Below, one piece after another: positions 36,148 to 51,700 of a stretch of DNA of 64,000 bases (its first letter is position 1; each line of letters starts with the position of its first letter). The stretch spans positions 25,044,227 to 25,108,226 of the forward strand of contig NC_065546.1 in NCBI RefSeq assembly GCF_022605725.1, read 5' to 3'. The position numbers and the translations under genes were made by a program. This DNA comes from Anthonomus grandis grandis. Its lineage: Eukaryota; Arthropoda; Insecta; Coleoptera; Curculionidae. The notes under the pieces were generated by a model that was not told the origin of the DNA, made no database searches, and saw only the letters and a list, made by a program, of their open reading frames with translations.

Positions 36148-39100
36148 CTCTGGTTGTGTTCAAACCGTAAAAAACATCATTTAAATTATATTCGAATAAT
36201 AGATAACAGTAATAGAGTGAGATATAGTTATTTTTTTAAAAAACAATTCATAAGAAAAATTTTAAAAATAATTTACAGTACATTAAATGAACTTCAAAAA
36301 TTAAATTGGAATCAAATCGGACAATGCTGTAATGATAAATTGTTCTATTTTCTTAACTCTGGTTATGTCCAAAACTTAAATAGGATCATTTGGGTTATCT
36401 TGTATAACCTAAATATTCATTTTAAAATAAATTTGAATAATAGATAACCGTAATTGAGTGAGATATGACTATTTATTTTAAACACAATACATCAAAATAT
36501 TTTTAAAAATCATTTAGAATTAATCAAATTATACCTAAAAATTAAATAGGAACAATCGTTAACGCTGTTATTACATTTTTTTAACTCTGGTTGTGTTCAA
36601 ACCGTAAAAAACATCATTTAAATTATATTCGAATAATAGATAACAGTAATAGAGTGAGATATAGTTATTTTTTTAAAAAACAATTCATAAGAAAAATTTT
36701 AAAAATAATTTACAGTACATTAAATGAACTTCAAAAATTAAATTGGAATCAAATCGGACAATGCTGTAATGATAAATTGTTCTATTTTCTTAACACTGGT
36801 TATGTCCAAAACTTAAAAAAGATCATTTGGGTCATCTTGTATAACTTAAATATTAATTTTAAAATAAATTTGAATAATAGATAACCGTAATTGAGTGAGA
36901 TACGACTTTTTTTTTAAACATAATACATCAAAATATTTTTAAAAATCATTTAAGGTTAATCAAATTATATCTAAAAATTAAATAGGAACAATCGTTAACG
37001 CTATTAGTTATTACATTTTCTTAACTCTGGTTGTGTTCAAACCGTAAAAAACATCATTTGGCGATCTTGTATATGCGAAATAGTAAATCTAAATTATATT
37101 CGAATAATAGATAACAGTAATGGAGTGAGATTTAATTATTTTTTTAAAAATGCTATAATAATTAATTGTTCTATTTTCTTAACCCTTGTTATGTCCAAAA
37201 CTATCCTAAATATTAATTTTAAAATAAATTTGAATAATAGATAACCGTAATTGAGTAAGATATGACTATTTTTTTTAAACACAATACATCAAAATATTTT
37301 TAAAAATCATTTAGGGTTAAACAAATTATATCTAAAAATTAAATCGGAACAATCGTTACCGCTATTAGTTATTACATTTTCTTAACTCTGGTTGTGTTTA
37401 AACCATAAAAAACATTATTTGGCTATCTTGTATATGCGAAATAGTAAATTTAAATTATATTCGAATAAAAGATAACAGTAATAGAGTAAGATATAATTAT
37501 TTTTTTAAAAAACAATTCATAAGAAAAATTTTAAAAATAATTTACAGTACATTAAATGATCTTCAAAAATTAAATTGGAGTCAAATCGGACAATTTTATT
37601 AATTGTTAATTATTAATTGTTCTATTTTCTTAACCCTTGTTATGTCCAAAACTTAAAAAGGATCATTTGGGTCATCTTGTATAACCTAAATATTAATTTT
37701 AAAATAAATTTGAATAATAGATAACTGTAATTGAGTGAGATATGACTATTTTTCTTAAACACAATACATCAAAATATTTTTAAAAATCATTTAGGGTTAA
37801 ACAAATTAGATCTAAAAATTAAATCGGAACAATCGTTACCGCTATTAGTTATTACATTTTCTTAACTCTGGTTGTGTTCAAACCGTAAAAAACATCATTT
37901 GGCTATCTTGTATATGCGAAATAGTAAATTTAAATTATATTCGAATAATAGATAACAGTAATGGAGTGAGATTTAATTATTTTTTTAAAAATGCTATAAT
38001 GATTAATTGTTCTATTTTCTTAACCCTTGTTATGTCCAAAACTTAAAAACGATCATTTGGGTCATCTTGTATAACCTAAATATTAATTTTAAAATAAATT
38101 TGAATAATAGATAACCCTAATTGAGTGAGATATGACAATTTTTTTTAAACACAATACCTCAAAATATTTTTAAAAATCATTAAGGGTTAAACAAATTATA
38201 TCCAAAAATTAAATCGGAACAATCGTTACCGCTATTAGTTATTACATTTTCTTAACTCTGGTTGTGTTCAAACCATAAAAAACATCATTTGGCTATCTTG
38301 TATATGCGAAATAGTAAATTTAAATTATATTCGAATAATAGATAACAGTAATAGAGTGAGATATAATTATTTTTTTAAAAAACAATTCATAAAAAAAATT
38401 TTAAAAATAATTTACAGTACATTAAATGAACTTCAAAAATTAAATTGGAGTCAAATCGGACAATGCTATAATGATTAATTGTTCTATTTTCTTAACCCTG
38501 GTTATGTCCAAAACTTAAAAAAGATCATTTGGGTCATCTTGAATAACTTAAATATTAATTTTAAAATAAATTTGAATAATAGATAACCGTAATTGAGTGA
38601 GATATCACAATTTTTTTTAAACACAATACATCAAAATATTTTTAAAAATCATTTAGGGTTAATCAAAGTATATCTAAAAATTAAATCGGAACAATCGTTA
38701 ACGCTATTAGTTATTACATTTTCTTAACTCTGGTAGTGTTCAAACCATAAAAAACATCATTTGGCTATCTTGTATATGCGAAATAGTAAATTTAAATTAT
38801 ATTCGAATGAAAGATAACAGTAATAGAGTGAGATATAAATATTTTTTTAAAAAACAATACATATGAAACATTTAAAAAATAATTTACAGTACATTAAATG
38901 AACTTCAAAAATTAAATTGGAGTCAAATCGGACAATGCTATAATGATTAATTGTTCTATTTTCTTAACTCTGGTTATGTCCAAAACTTAAAAAGGATCAT
39001 TTGGGTCATCTTGTATAACCTAAATATTCATATTAAAATAAATTTGAATAAAAGATAACCGTAATTGTGTGAGACATCACTACTTTTTTTAACACAATAC

Positions 39101-41421
39101 ATCAAAATATTTTTAAAAATCATTTAGGGTTAATCAAATTATACCTAAAAATTGAATTAAAATTAAATCGAAACAATCGCCAGCGCTATTAGTTATTATA
39201 TTTTCTTAACTCTGGTTGTGTTCAAACCGTAAAAAACATCATTTGGCTATCTCGTATATCCGAATTAGAAAATTTAAATTATATTCGGATAATAGATAAC
39301 AGTAATAGAGTGAGATATAATTATTTTTTTTAAAAACAATTCATAAGACAAATTTTAAAAATAATTTACAGTACATCAAATGAACTTTAAAAATGAAACT
39401 GAAGTCAAATCGGACAATGCTATAATGATTAATTGTTCTATTTTCTTAACCCTTGTTATGTCCAAAACTTAAAAACAATCATTTGTGTCATCTTGTATAA
39501 CCTAAATATTAATTTTAAAATAAATTTGAATAATAGATAACCGTAATTGAGTGAGATATGACTATTTTTTTTAAACACAATACATCAAAATATTCTTAAA
39601 AATCATTTAGGGTTAAACAAATTATATCTAAAAATTAAATCGGAACAATCGTTACCGCTATTAGTTATTACATTTTCTTAACTCTGGTTGTGTTTAAACC
39701 ATAAAAAACATTATTTGGCTATCTTGTATATGCGAAATAGTAAATTTAAATTATATTCGAATAAAAGATAACAGTAATAGAGTAAGATATAATTATTTTT
39801 TTAAAAAACAATTCATAAGAAAAATTTTAAAAATAATTTACAGTACATTAAATGAACTTCAAAAATTAAATTGCAGTCAAATCGGACAATGCTATAATGA
39901 TTAATTGTTCTATTTTCTTAACTCTGGTTATGTCCAAAACTTAAAAATGGATCATTTGGGTCATCTTGTATAACCTAAATATTAATTTTAAAATAAATTT
40001 TAATAATAGATAACTGTAATTGACTAAAATATGACTATTTTTTTAAAATACGAAAAATAAAACTATTTTTTTAAATCATTTAGGGTTATTTAAATGATAT
40101 CTAAAAATTGAATTAAAATTAAATTGCAGCAATCGCCAACGCTATTAGTTATTATATTTTCTTAACTCTGGTTGTATTCAAACCGTAAAAAACATCATTT
40201 GGATATCTTGTATATGCGAAATAGTAAATTTAAATTATATTCCAATAATAGATAACAGTAATGGAGTGAGATTTAATTATTTTTTTAAAAAACAATTCAT
40301 AAGAAAAATTTTAAAAATAATTTACAGTACATTAAATGATCTTCAAAAATTAAATTGGAGTCAAATCGGACAATGCTATAATACTTAATTGTTCTATTTT
40401 CTTAACCCTTGTTATGTCCAAAACTTAAAAAGGATCATTTGGGTCATCTTGTATAACCTAAATATTCATTTTAAAATAAATTTGAATAATAGATAACCGT
40501 AATTGAGTGAGATATGACTACTTATTTTAAACACAATACATCAAAATATTTTTAAAAATCATTTAGGGTTAATCAAATTATATCTAAAAATTAAATCAGA
40601 ACAATCGTTAACGCTATTAGTTATTACATTTTCTTAACTCTGGTAGTGTTCAAACCATAAAAAAACATCATTTGGCTATCTTGTATATGCCAAATAGTAA
40701 ATTTAAATTATATTCGAATAAAAGATAACAGTAATGGAGTGAGATTTAATTATTTTTTTAAAAATGCTCTAATGATTAATTGTTCTATTTTCTGAACCCT
40801 TGTTATGTCCAAAACTTAAAAACGATCATTTGGGTAATCTTGTATACCCCAAATATTCATATTAAAATAAATTTGAATAATAGATAACCGTAATTGTGTG
40901 AGATATCACTACTTTTTTAAACACAATACATCAAAATATTTTTAAAAATCATTTAGGGTTAATCAAATTATATCTAAAAATTGAATTAAAGTTAAATCGA
41001 AACAATTGCCAGCGCTATTACATTTTCTTAACTCTGGTAGTGTTCAAACCATAAAAAACATCATTTGGCTATCTTGTATATGCCAAATAGTAAATTTAAA
41101 TTATATTCGAATAAAAGATAACAGTAATGGAGTGAGATTTAATTATTTTTTTAAAAATGCTATAATGATTAATTGTTCTATTTTTTGAACCCTTGTTATG
41201 TCCAAAACTTAAAAACGATCATTTGGGTCATCTTGTATAACCTAAATATTAATTTTAAAATAAATTTGAATAATAGATGACCGTAATTGAGTGAGATAAG
41301 ACTATTTTTTTTAAACGCAATACATCAAAATATTTTTAAAAATCATTTAGGGTTAATCAAATTATATCTAAAAATTAAATCGGAACAATCGTTAACGCTA
41401 TTATTTATTACATTTTCTTAA
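36148..41421 (+). repeat. Higher-order block R, copy 2, with an 861-bp internal deletion
   Basis: Units start at 36148, 36585, 37025, 37386, 37866, 38256, 38728, 39210, 39682, 40166, 40638 and 41032. It matches R1 at an offset of 6914 bp up to unit 39682. That unit has the front of the 32768 type (GTTTAAACCAT, GAGTAAGATATAATTATT) and the end of the 33629 type (GAACTTC, TTGCAGTC, AAAAATGGATC), so 861 bp (one L plus one S unit) are missing. Visible substitutions against R1 include CTTAACTCTGG for CATAACTCTGG (36145), TTAAATAGG (36378) and CAAAGTATATC (38666). Confidence 0.9.
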
Positions 41422-41720
41422 CTCTGGTTGTGTTCAAACCGTAAAAAACATCATTTGGCTATCTTGTATATGCGAAATAGTAAATTTAAATTATATTCGA
41501 ATAATAGATAACAGTAATGGAGTGAGATTTAATTATTTTTTTAAAAATGCTATAATGATAAATTGTTCTATTTTCTTAACCCTGGTTATGTCCAAAACTT
41601 AAAAAAGATCATTTGGGTCATCTTGTATAACTTAAATATTAATTTTAAAATAAATTTGAATAATAGATAACCGTAATTGAGTGAGATACGACTTTTTTTT
41701 TAAACATAATACATCAAAAT
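38166..41720 (+). repeat. 3555-bp duplication inside R, left copy
   Basis: This segment is repeated immediately to the right with an offset of 3555 bp, for example CCAAAAATTAAATCGG at 38201 and 41756, and the frames at 41006 and 44561. The joint lies between TACGACTTTTTTTTTAAAC (R-end type, about 41690-41705) and CATTAAGGGTTAAAC (about 41733). It is in register within a B half. Confidence 0.9.
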
Positions 41721-44700
41721 ATTTTTAAAAATCATTAAGGGTTAAACAAATTATATCCAAAAATTAAATCGGAACAATCGTTACCGCTATTAGTTATTAC
41801 ATTTTCTTAACTCTGGTTGTGTTCAAACCATAAAAAACATCATTTGGCTATCTTGTATATGCGAAATAGTAAATTTAAATTATATTCGAATAATAGATAA
41901 CAGTAATAGAGTGAGATATAATTATTTTTTTAAAAAACAATTCATAAAAAAAATTTTAAAAATAATTTACAGTACATTAAATGAACTTCAAAAATTAAAT
42001 TGGAGTCAAATCGGACAATGCTATAATGATTAATTGTTCTATTTTCTTAACCCTGGTTATGTCCAAAACTTAAAAAAGATCATTTGGGTCATCTTGAATA
42101 ACTTAAATATTAATTTTAAAATAAATTTGAATAATAGATAACCGTAATTGAGTGAGATATCACAATTTTTTTTAAACACAATACATCAAAATATTTTTAA
42201 AAATCATTTAGGGTTAATCAAATTATATCTAAAAATTAAATCGGAACAATCGTTAACGCTATTAGTTATTACATTTTCTTAACTCTGGTAGTGTTCAAAC
42301 CATAAAAAACATCATTTGGCTATCTTGTATATGCGAAATAGTAAATTTAAATTATATTCGAATGAAAGATAACAGTAATAGAGTGAGATATAAATATTTT
42401 TTTAAAAAACAATACATATGAAACATTTAAAAAATAATTTACAGTACATTAAATGAACTTCAAAAATTAAATTGGAGTCAAATCGGACAATGCTATAATG
42501 ATTAATTGTTCTATTTTCTTAACTCTGGTTATGTCCAAAACTTAAAAAGGATCATTTGGGTCATCTTGTATAACCTAAATATTCATATTAAAATAAATTT
42601 GAATAAAAGATAACCGTAATTGTGTGAGACATCACTACTTTTTTTAACACAATACATCAAAATATTTTTAAAAATCATTTAGGGTTAATCAAATTATACC
42701 TAAAAATTGAATTAAAATTAAATCGAAACAATCGCCAGCGCTATTAGTTATTATATTTTCTTAACTCTGGTTGTGTTCAAACCGTAAAAAACATCATTTG
42801 GCTATCTCGTATATCCGAATTAGAAAATTTAAATTATATTCGGATAATAGATAACAGTAATAGAGTGAGATATAATTATTTTTTTTAAAAACAATTCATA
42901 AGACAAATTTTAAAAATAATTTACAGTACATCAAATGAACTTTAAAAATGAAACTGAAGTCAAATCGGACAATGCTATAATGATTAATTGTTCTATTTTC
43001 TTAACCCTTGTTATGTCCAAAACTTAAAAACAATCATTTGTGTCATCTTGTATAACCTAAATATTAATTTTAAAATAAATTTGAATAATAGATAACCGTA
43101 ATTGAGTGAGATATGACTATTTTTTTTAAACACAATACATCAAAATATTCTTAAAAATCATTTAGGGTTAAACAAATTATATCTAAAAATTAAATCGGAA
43201 CAATCGTTACCGCTATTAGTTATTACATTTTCTTAACTCTGGTTGTGTTTAAACCATAAAAAACATTATTTGGCTATCTTGTATATGCGAAATAGTAAAT
43301 TTAAATTATATTCGAATAAAAGATAACAGTAATAGAGTAAGATATAATTATTTTTTTAAAAAACAATTCATAAGAAAAATTTTAAAAATAATTTACAGTA
43401 CATTAAATGAACTTCAAAAATTAAATTGCAGTCAAATCGGACAATGCTATAATGATTAATTGTTCTATTTTCTTAACTCTGGTTATGTCCAAAACTTAAA
43501 AATGGATCATTTGGGTCATCTTGTATAACCTAAATATTAATTTTAAAATAAATTTTAATAATAGATAACTGTAATTGACTAAAATATGACTATTTTTTTA
43601 AAATACGAAAAATAAAACTATTTTTTTAAATCATTTAGGGTTATTTAAATGATATCTAAAAATTGAATTAAAATTAAATTGCAGCAATCGCCAACGCTAT
43701 TAGTTATTATATTTTCTTAACTCTGGTTGTATTCAAACCGTAAAAAACATCATTTGGATATCTTGTATATGCGAAATAGTAAATTTAAATTATATTCCAA
43801 TAATAGATAACAGTAATGGAGTGAGATTTAATTATTTTTTTAAAAAACAATTCATAAGAAAAATTTTAAAAATAATTTACAGTACATTAAATGATCTTCA
43901 AAAATTAAATTGGAGTCAAATCGGACAATGCTATAATACTTAATTGTTCTATTTTCTTAACCCTTGTTATGTCCAAAACTTAAAAAGGATCATTTGGGTC
44001 ATCTTGTATAACCTAAATATTCATTTTAAAATAAATTTGAATAATAGATAACCGTAATTGAGTGAGATATGACTACTTATTTTAAACACAATACATCAAA
44101 ATATTTTTAAAAATCATTTAGGGTTAATCAAATTATATCTAAAAATTAAATCAGAACAATCGTTAACGCTATTAGTTATTACATTTTCTTAACTCTGGTA
44201 GTGTTCAAACCATAAAAAAACATCATTTGGCTATCTTGTATATGCCAAATAGTAAATTTAAATTATATTCGAATAAAAGATAACAGTAATGGAGTGAGAT
44301 TTAATTATTTTTTTAAAAATGCTCTAATGATTAATTGTTCTATTTTCTGAACCCTTGTTATGTCCAAAACTTAAAAACGATCATTTGGGTAATCTTGTAT
44401 ACCCCAAATATTCATATTAAAATAAATTTGAATAATAGATAACCGTAATTGTGTGAGATATCACTACTTTTTTAAACACAATACATCAAAATATTTTTAA
44501 AAATCATTTAGGGTTAATCAAATTATATCTAAAAATTGAATTAAAGTTAAATCGAAACAATTGCCAGCGCTATTACATTTTCTTAACTCTGGTAGTGTTC
44601 AAACCATAAAAAACATCATTTGGCTATCTTGTATATGCCAAATAGTAAATTTAAATTATATTCGAATAAAAGATAACAGTAATGGAGTGAGATTTAATTA

Positions 44701-45275
44701 TTTTTTTAAAAATGCTATAATGATTAATTGTTCTATTTTTTGAACCCTTGTTATGTCCAAAACTTAAAAACGATCATTTGGGTCATCTTGTATAACCTAA
44801 ATATTAATTTTAAAATAAATTTGAATAATAGATGACCGTAATTGAGTGAGATAAGACTATTTTTTTTAAACGCAATACATCAAAATATTTTTAAAAATCA
44901 TTTAGGGTTAATCAAATTATATCTAAAAATTAAATCGGAACAATCGTTAACGCTATTATTTATTACATTTTCTTAACTCTGGTTGTGTTCAAACCGTAAA
45001 AAACATCATTTGGCTATCTTGTATATGCGAAATAGTAAATTTAAATTATATTCGAATAATAGATAACAGTAATGGAGTGAGATTTAATTATTTTTTTAAA
45101 AATGCTATAATGATAAATTGTTCTATTTTCTTAACCCTGGTTATGTCCAAAACTTAAAAAAGATCATTTGGGTCATCTTGTATAACTTAAATATTAATTT
45201 TAAAATAAATTTGAATAATAGATAACCGTAATTGAGTGAGATACGACTTTTTTTATAAACATAATACATCAAAAT
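41721..45275 (+). repeat. 3555-bp duplication inside R, right copy (block R3, partial)
   Basis: Units start at 41811, 42283, 42765, 43237, 43721, 44193, 44587 and 44977. This partial R block lacks the 437, 440, 361, 480 and 390 bp units at the start. It shares the 861-bp deletion unit (43237 matches 39682), so the deletion is older than this duplication. CAAATTATATC near 42220 retains the common form where the left copy has CAAAGTATATC, so that substitution arose in the left copy after the duplication. Confidence 0.9.
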
Positions 45276-45755
45276 ATTTTTAAAAATCATTTAAGGTTAA
45301 TCAAATTATATCTAAAAATTTAATAGGAACAATCGTTAACGCTATTAGTAATTACATTTTCTTAACTCTGGTTGTGTTCAAACCGTAAAAAACATCATTT
45401 GGCTATCTTGTATATGCGAAATACTAAATTTAAATTATATTCGAATAATAGATAACAGTAATGGAGTGAGATTTAATTATTTTTTTAAAAATGCTATAAT
45501 GATTAATTGTTCTATTTTCTTAACCCTTGTTATGTCCAAAACTTAAAAACGATCATTTGGGTCATCTTGTATAACCTAAATATTAATTTTAAAATAAATT
45601 TGAATAATAGATAACCGTAATTGAGTGAGATATGACTATTTTTTTTAAACACAATACCTCAAAATATTTTTAAAAATCATTTAGGGTTAATCAAATTATA
45701 TCTAAAAATTAAATCGGAACAATCGTTAACGCTATTAGTTATTACATTTTCTTAA

Positions 45756-48700
45756 CTCTGGTTGTGTTCAAACCGTAAAAAACATCATTTAAATTATATT
45801 CGAATAATAGATAACAGTAATAGAGTGAGATATAGTTATTTTTTTAAAAAACAATTCATAAGAAAAATTTTAAAAATAATTTACAGTACATTAAATGAAC
45901 TTCAAAAATTAAATTGGAATCAAATCGGACAATGCTGTAATGATAAATTGTTCTATTTTCTTAACTCTGGTTATGTCCAAAACTTAAATAGGATCATTTG
46001 GGTTATCTTGTATAACCTAAATATTCATTTTAAAATAAATTTGAATAATAGATAACCGTAATTGAGTGAGATATGACTATTTATTTTAAACACAATACAT
46101 CAAAATATTTTTAAAAATCATTTAGAATTAATCAAATTATACCTAAAAATTAAATAGGAACAATCGTTAACGCTGTTATTACATTTTTTTAACTCTGGTT
46201 GTGTTCAAACCGTAAAAAACATCATTTAAATTATATTCGAATAATAGATAACAGTAATAGAGTGAGATATAGTTATTTTTTTAAAAAACAATTCATAAGA
46301 AAAATTTTAAAAATAATTTACAGTACATTAAATGAACTTCAAAAATTAAATTGGAATCAAATCGGACAATGCTGTAATGATAAATTGTTCTATTTTCTTA
46401 ACACTGGTTATGTCCAAAACTTAAAAAAGATCATTTGGGTCATCTTGTATAACTTAAATATTAATTTTAAAATAAATTTGAATAATAGATAACCGTAATT
46501 GAGTGAGATACGACTTTTTTTTTAAACATAATACATCAAAATATTTTTAAAAATCATTTAAGGTTAATCAAATTATATCTAAAAATTAAATAGGAACAAT
46601 CGTTAACGCTATTAGTTATTACATTTTCTTAACTCTGGTTGTGTTCAAACCGTAAAAAACATCATTTGGCGATCTTGTATATGCGAAATAGTAAATCTAA
46701 ATTATATTCGAATAATAGATAACAGTAATGGAGTGAGATTTAATTATTTTTTTAAAAATGCTATAATAATTAATTGTTCTATTTTCTTAACCCTTGTTAT
46801 GTCCAAAACTATCCTAAATATTAATTTTAAAATAAATTTGAATAATAGATAACCGTAATTGAGTAAGATATGACTATTTTTTTTAAACACAATACATCAA
46901 AATATTTTTAAAAATCATTTAGGGTTAAACAAATTATATCTAAAAATTAAATCGGAACAATCGTTACCGCTATTAGTTATTACATTTTCTTAACTCTGGT
47001 TGTGTTTAAACCATAAAAAACATTATTTGGCTATCTTGTATATGCGAAATAGTAAATTTAAATTATATTCGAATAAAAGATAACAGTAATAGAGTAAGAT
47101 ATAATTATTTTTTTAAAAAACAATTCATAAGAAAAATTTTAAAAATAATTTACAGTACATTAAATGATCTTCAAAAATTAAATTGGAGTCAAATCGGACA
47201 ATTTTATTAATTGTTAATTATTAATTGTTCTATTTTCTTAACCCTTGTTATGTCCAAAACTTAAAAAGGATCATTTGGGTCATCTTGTATAACCTAAATA
47301 TTAATTTTAAAATAAATTTGAATAATAGATAACTGTAATTGAGTGAGATATGACTATTTTTCTTAAACACAATACATCAAAATATTTTTAAAAATCATTT
47401 AGGGTTAAACAAATTAGATCTAAAAATTAAATCGGAACAATCGTTACCGCTATTAGTTATTACATTTTCTTAACTCTGGTTGTGTTCAAACCGTAAAAAA
47501 CATCATTTGGCTATCTTGTATATGCGAAATAGTAAATTTAAATTATATTCGAATAATAGATAACAGTAATGGAGTGAGATTTAATTATTTTTTTAAAAAT
47601 GCTATAATGATTAATTGTTCTATTTTCTTAACCCTTGTTATGTCCAAAACTTAAAAACGATCATTTGGGTCATCTTGTATAACCTAAATATTAATTTTAA
47701 AATAAATTTGAATAATAGATAACCCTAATTGAGTGAGATATGACAATTTTTTTTAAACACAATACCTCAAAATATTTTTAAAAATCATTAAGGGTTAAAC
47801 AAATTATATCCAAAAATTAAATCGGAACAATCGTTACCGCTATTAGTTATTACATTTTCTTAACTCTGGTTGTGTTCAAACCATAAAAAACATCATTTGG
47901 CTATCTTGTATATGCGAAATAGTAAATTTAAATTATATTCGAATAATAGATAACAGTAATAGAGTGAGATATAATTATTTTTTTAAAAAACAATTCATAA
48001 AAAAAATTTTAAAAATAATTTACAGTACATTAAATGAACTTCAAAAATTAAATTGGAGTCAAATCGGACAATGCTATAATGATTAATTGTTCTATTTTCT
48101 TAACCCTGGTTATGTCCAAAACTTAAAAAAGATCATTTGGGTCATCTTGAATAACTTAAATATTAATTTTAAAATAAATTTGAATAATAGATAACCGTAA
48201 TTGAGTGAGATATCACAATTTTTTTTAAACACAATACATCAAAATATTTTTAAAAATCATTTAGGGTTAATCAAATTATATCTAAAAATTAAATCGGAAC
48301 AATCGTTAACGCTATTAGTTATTACATTTTCTTAACTCTGGTAGTGTTCAAACCATAAAAAACATCATTTGGCTATCTTGTATATGCGAAATAGTAAATT
48401 TAAATTATATTCGAATGAAAGATAACAGTAATAGAGTGAGATATAAATATTTTTTTAAAAAACAATACATATGAAACATTTAAAAAATAATTTACAGTAC
48501 ATTAAATGAACTTCAAAAATTAAATTGGAGTCAAATCGGACAATGCTATAATGATTAATTGTTCTATTTTCTTAACTCTGGTTATGTCCAAAACTTAAAA
48601 AGGATCATTTGGGTCATCTTGTATAACCTAAATATTCATATTAAAATAAATTTGAATAAAAGATAACCGTAATTGTGTGAGACATCACTACTTTTTTTAA

Positions 48701-51700
48701 CACAATACATCAAAATATTTTTAAAAATCATTTAGGGTTAATCAAATTATACCTAAAAATTGAATTAAAATTAAATCGAAACAATCGCCAGCGCTATTAG
48801 TTATTATATTTTCTTAACTCTGGTTGTGTTCAAACCGTAAAAAACATCATTTGGCTATCTCGTATATCCGAATTAGAAAATTTAAATTATATTCGGATAA
48901 TAGATAACAGTAATAGAGTGAGATATAATTATTTTTTTTAAAAACAATTCATAAGACAAATTTTAAAAATAATTTACAGTACATCAAATGAACTTTAAAA
49001 ATGAAACTGAAGTCAAATCGGACAATGCTATAATGATTAATTGTTCTATTTTCTTAACCCTTGTTATGTCCAAAACTTAAAAACAATCATTTGTGTCATC
49101 TTGTATAACCTAAATATTAATTTTAAAATAAATTTGAATAATAGATAACCGTAATTGAGTGAGATATGACTATTTTTTTTAAACACAATACATCAAAATA
49201 TTCTTAAAAATCATTTAGGGTTAAACAAATTATATCTAAAAATTAAATCGGAACAATCGTTACCGCTATTAGTTATTACATTTTCTTAACTCTGGTTGTG
49301 TTTAAACCATAAAAAACATTATTTGGCTATCTTGTATATGCGAAATAGTAAATTTAAATTATATTCGAATAAAAGATAACAGTAATAGAGTAAGATATAA
49401 TTATTTTTTTAAAAAACAATTCATAAGAAAAATTTTAAAAATAATTTACAGTACATTAAATGATCTTCAAAAATTAAATTGGAGTCAAATCGGACAATGC
49501 TATAATGATTAATTGTTCTATTTTCTTAACCCTTGTTATGTGCAAAACTTAAAAAGGATCATTTGGGTCATCTTGTATAACCTAAATATTCATTTTAAAA
49601 TAAATTAGAATAATAGATAACCGTAATTGAGTGAGATATGACTATTTATTTTAAACACAATACATCAAAATATTTTTAAAAATCATTTAGAATTAATCAA
49701 ATTATACCTAAAAATTAAATAGGAACAATCGTTAACGCTATTAGTTATTACATTTTCTTAACTCTGGTTGTGTTCAAGCCGTAAAAAACATCATTTGGCT
49801 ATCTTGTATATGCGAAATAGTAAATTTAAATTATATTCGAATAATAGATAACAGTAATGGAGTGAGATTTAATTATTTTTTTAAAAATGCTATAATGATT
49901 AATTGTTCTATTTTCTTAACCCTTGTTATGTCCAAAACTCAAAAACGATCATTTGGGTCATCTTGTATAACCTAAATATTAATTTTAAAATAAATTTGAA
50001 TAATAGATAACCGTAATTGAGTGAGATAGGACTTTTTTTTTAAACATAATACATCAAAATATTTTTAAAAATCATTTAAGGTTAATCAAATTATATCTAA
50101 AAATTAAATAGGAACAATCGTTAACGCTATTAGTTAATACATTTTCTTAACTCTGGTTGTGTTCAAACCATAAAAAACATTATTTGGCTATCTTGTATAT
50201 GCGAAATAGTAAATTTAAATTATATTCGAATAAAAGATAAAAGTAATAGAGTGAGATATAAATATTTTTTTAAAAAACAATTCATAAGAAACATTTTAAA
50301 AATAATTTACAGTACATTAAATGATCTTCAAAAATTAAATTGGAGTCAAATCGGACAATGCTATAATGATTAATTGTTCTATTTTCTTAACTCTGGTTAT
50401 GTGCAAAACTTAAAAAGGATCATTTGGGTCATCTTGTATAACCTAAATATTAATTTTAAAATAAATTTTAATAATAGATAACTGTAATTGACTAAAATAT
50501 GACTATTTTTTTAAAATACGAAAAATAAAACTATTTTTTTAAATCATTTAGGGTTATTTAAATGATATCTAAAAATTGAATTAAAATTAAATTGCAGCAA
50601 TCGCCAACGCTATTAGTTATTATATTTTCTTAACTCTGGTTGTATTCAAACCGTAAAAAACATCATTTGGATATCTTGTATATGCGAAATAGTAAATTTA
50701 AATTATATTCCAATAATAGATAACAGTAATGGAGTGAGATTTAATTATTTTTTTAAAAAACAATTCATAAGAAAAATTTTAAAAATAATTTACAGTACAT
50801 TAAATGATCTTCAAAAATTAAATTGGAGTCAAATCGGACAATGCTATAATACTTAATTGTTCTATTTTCTTAACCCTTGTTATGTCCAAAACTTAAAAAG
50901 GATCATTTGGGTCATCTTGTATAACCTAAATATTCATTTTAAAATAAATTTGAATAATAGATAACCGTAATTGAGTGAGATATGACTACTTATTTTAAAC
51001 ACAATACATCAAAATATTTTTAAAAATCATTTAGGGTTAATCAAATTATATCTAAAAATTAAATCAGAACAATCGTTAACGCTATTAGTTATTACATTTT
51101 CTTAACTCTGGTAGTGTTCAAACCATAAAAAAACATCATTTGGCTATCTTGTATATGCCAAATAGTAAATTTAAATTATATTCGAATAAAAGATAACAGT
51201 AATGGAGTGAGATTTAATTATTTTTTTAAAAATGCTCTAATGATTAATTGTTCTATTTTCTGAACCCTTGTTATGTCCAAAACTTAAAAACGATCATTTG
51301 GGTAATCTTGTATACCCCAAATATTCATATTAAAATAAATTTGAATAATAGATAACCGTAATTGTGTGAGATATCACTACTTTTTTAAACACAATACATC
51401 AAAATATTTTTAAAAATCATTTAGGGTTAATCAAATTATATCTAAAAATTGAATTAAAGTTAAATCGAAACAATTGCCAGCGCTATTACATTTTCTTAAC
51501 TCTGGTAGTGTTCAAACCATAAAAAACATCATTTGGCTATCTTGTATATGCCAAATAGTAAATTTAAATTATATTCGAATAAAAGATAACAGTAATGGAG
51601 TGAGATTTAATTATTTTTTTAAAAATGCTATAATGATTAATTGTTCTATTTTTTGAACCCTTGTTATGTCCAAAACTTAAAAACGATCATTTGGGTCATC

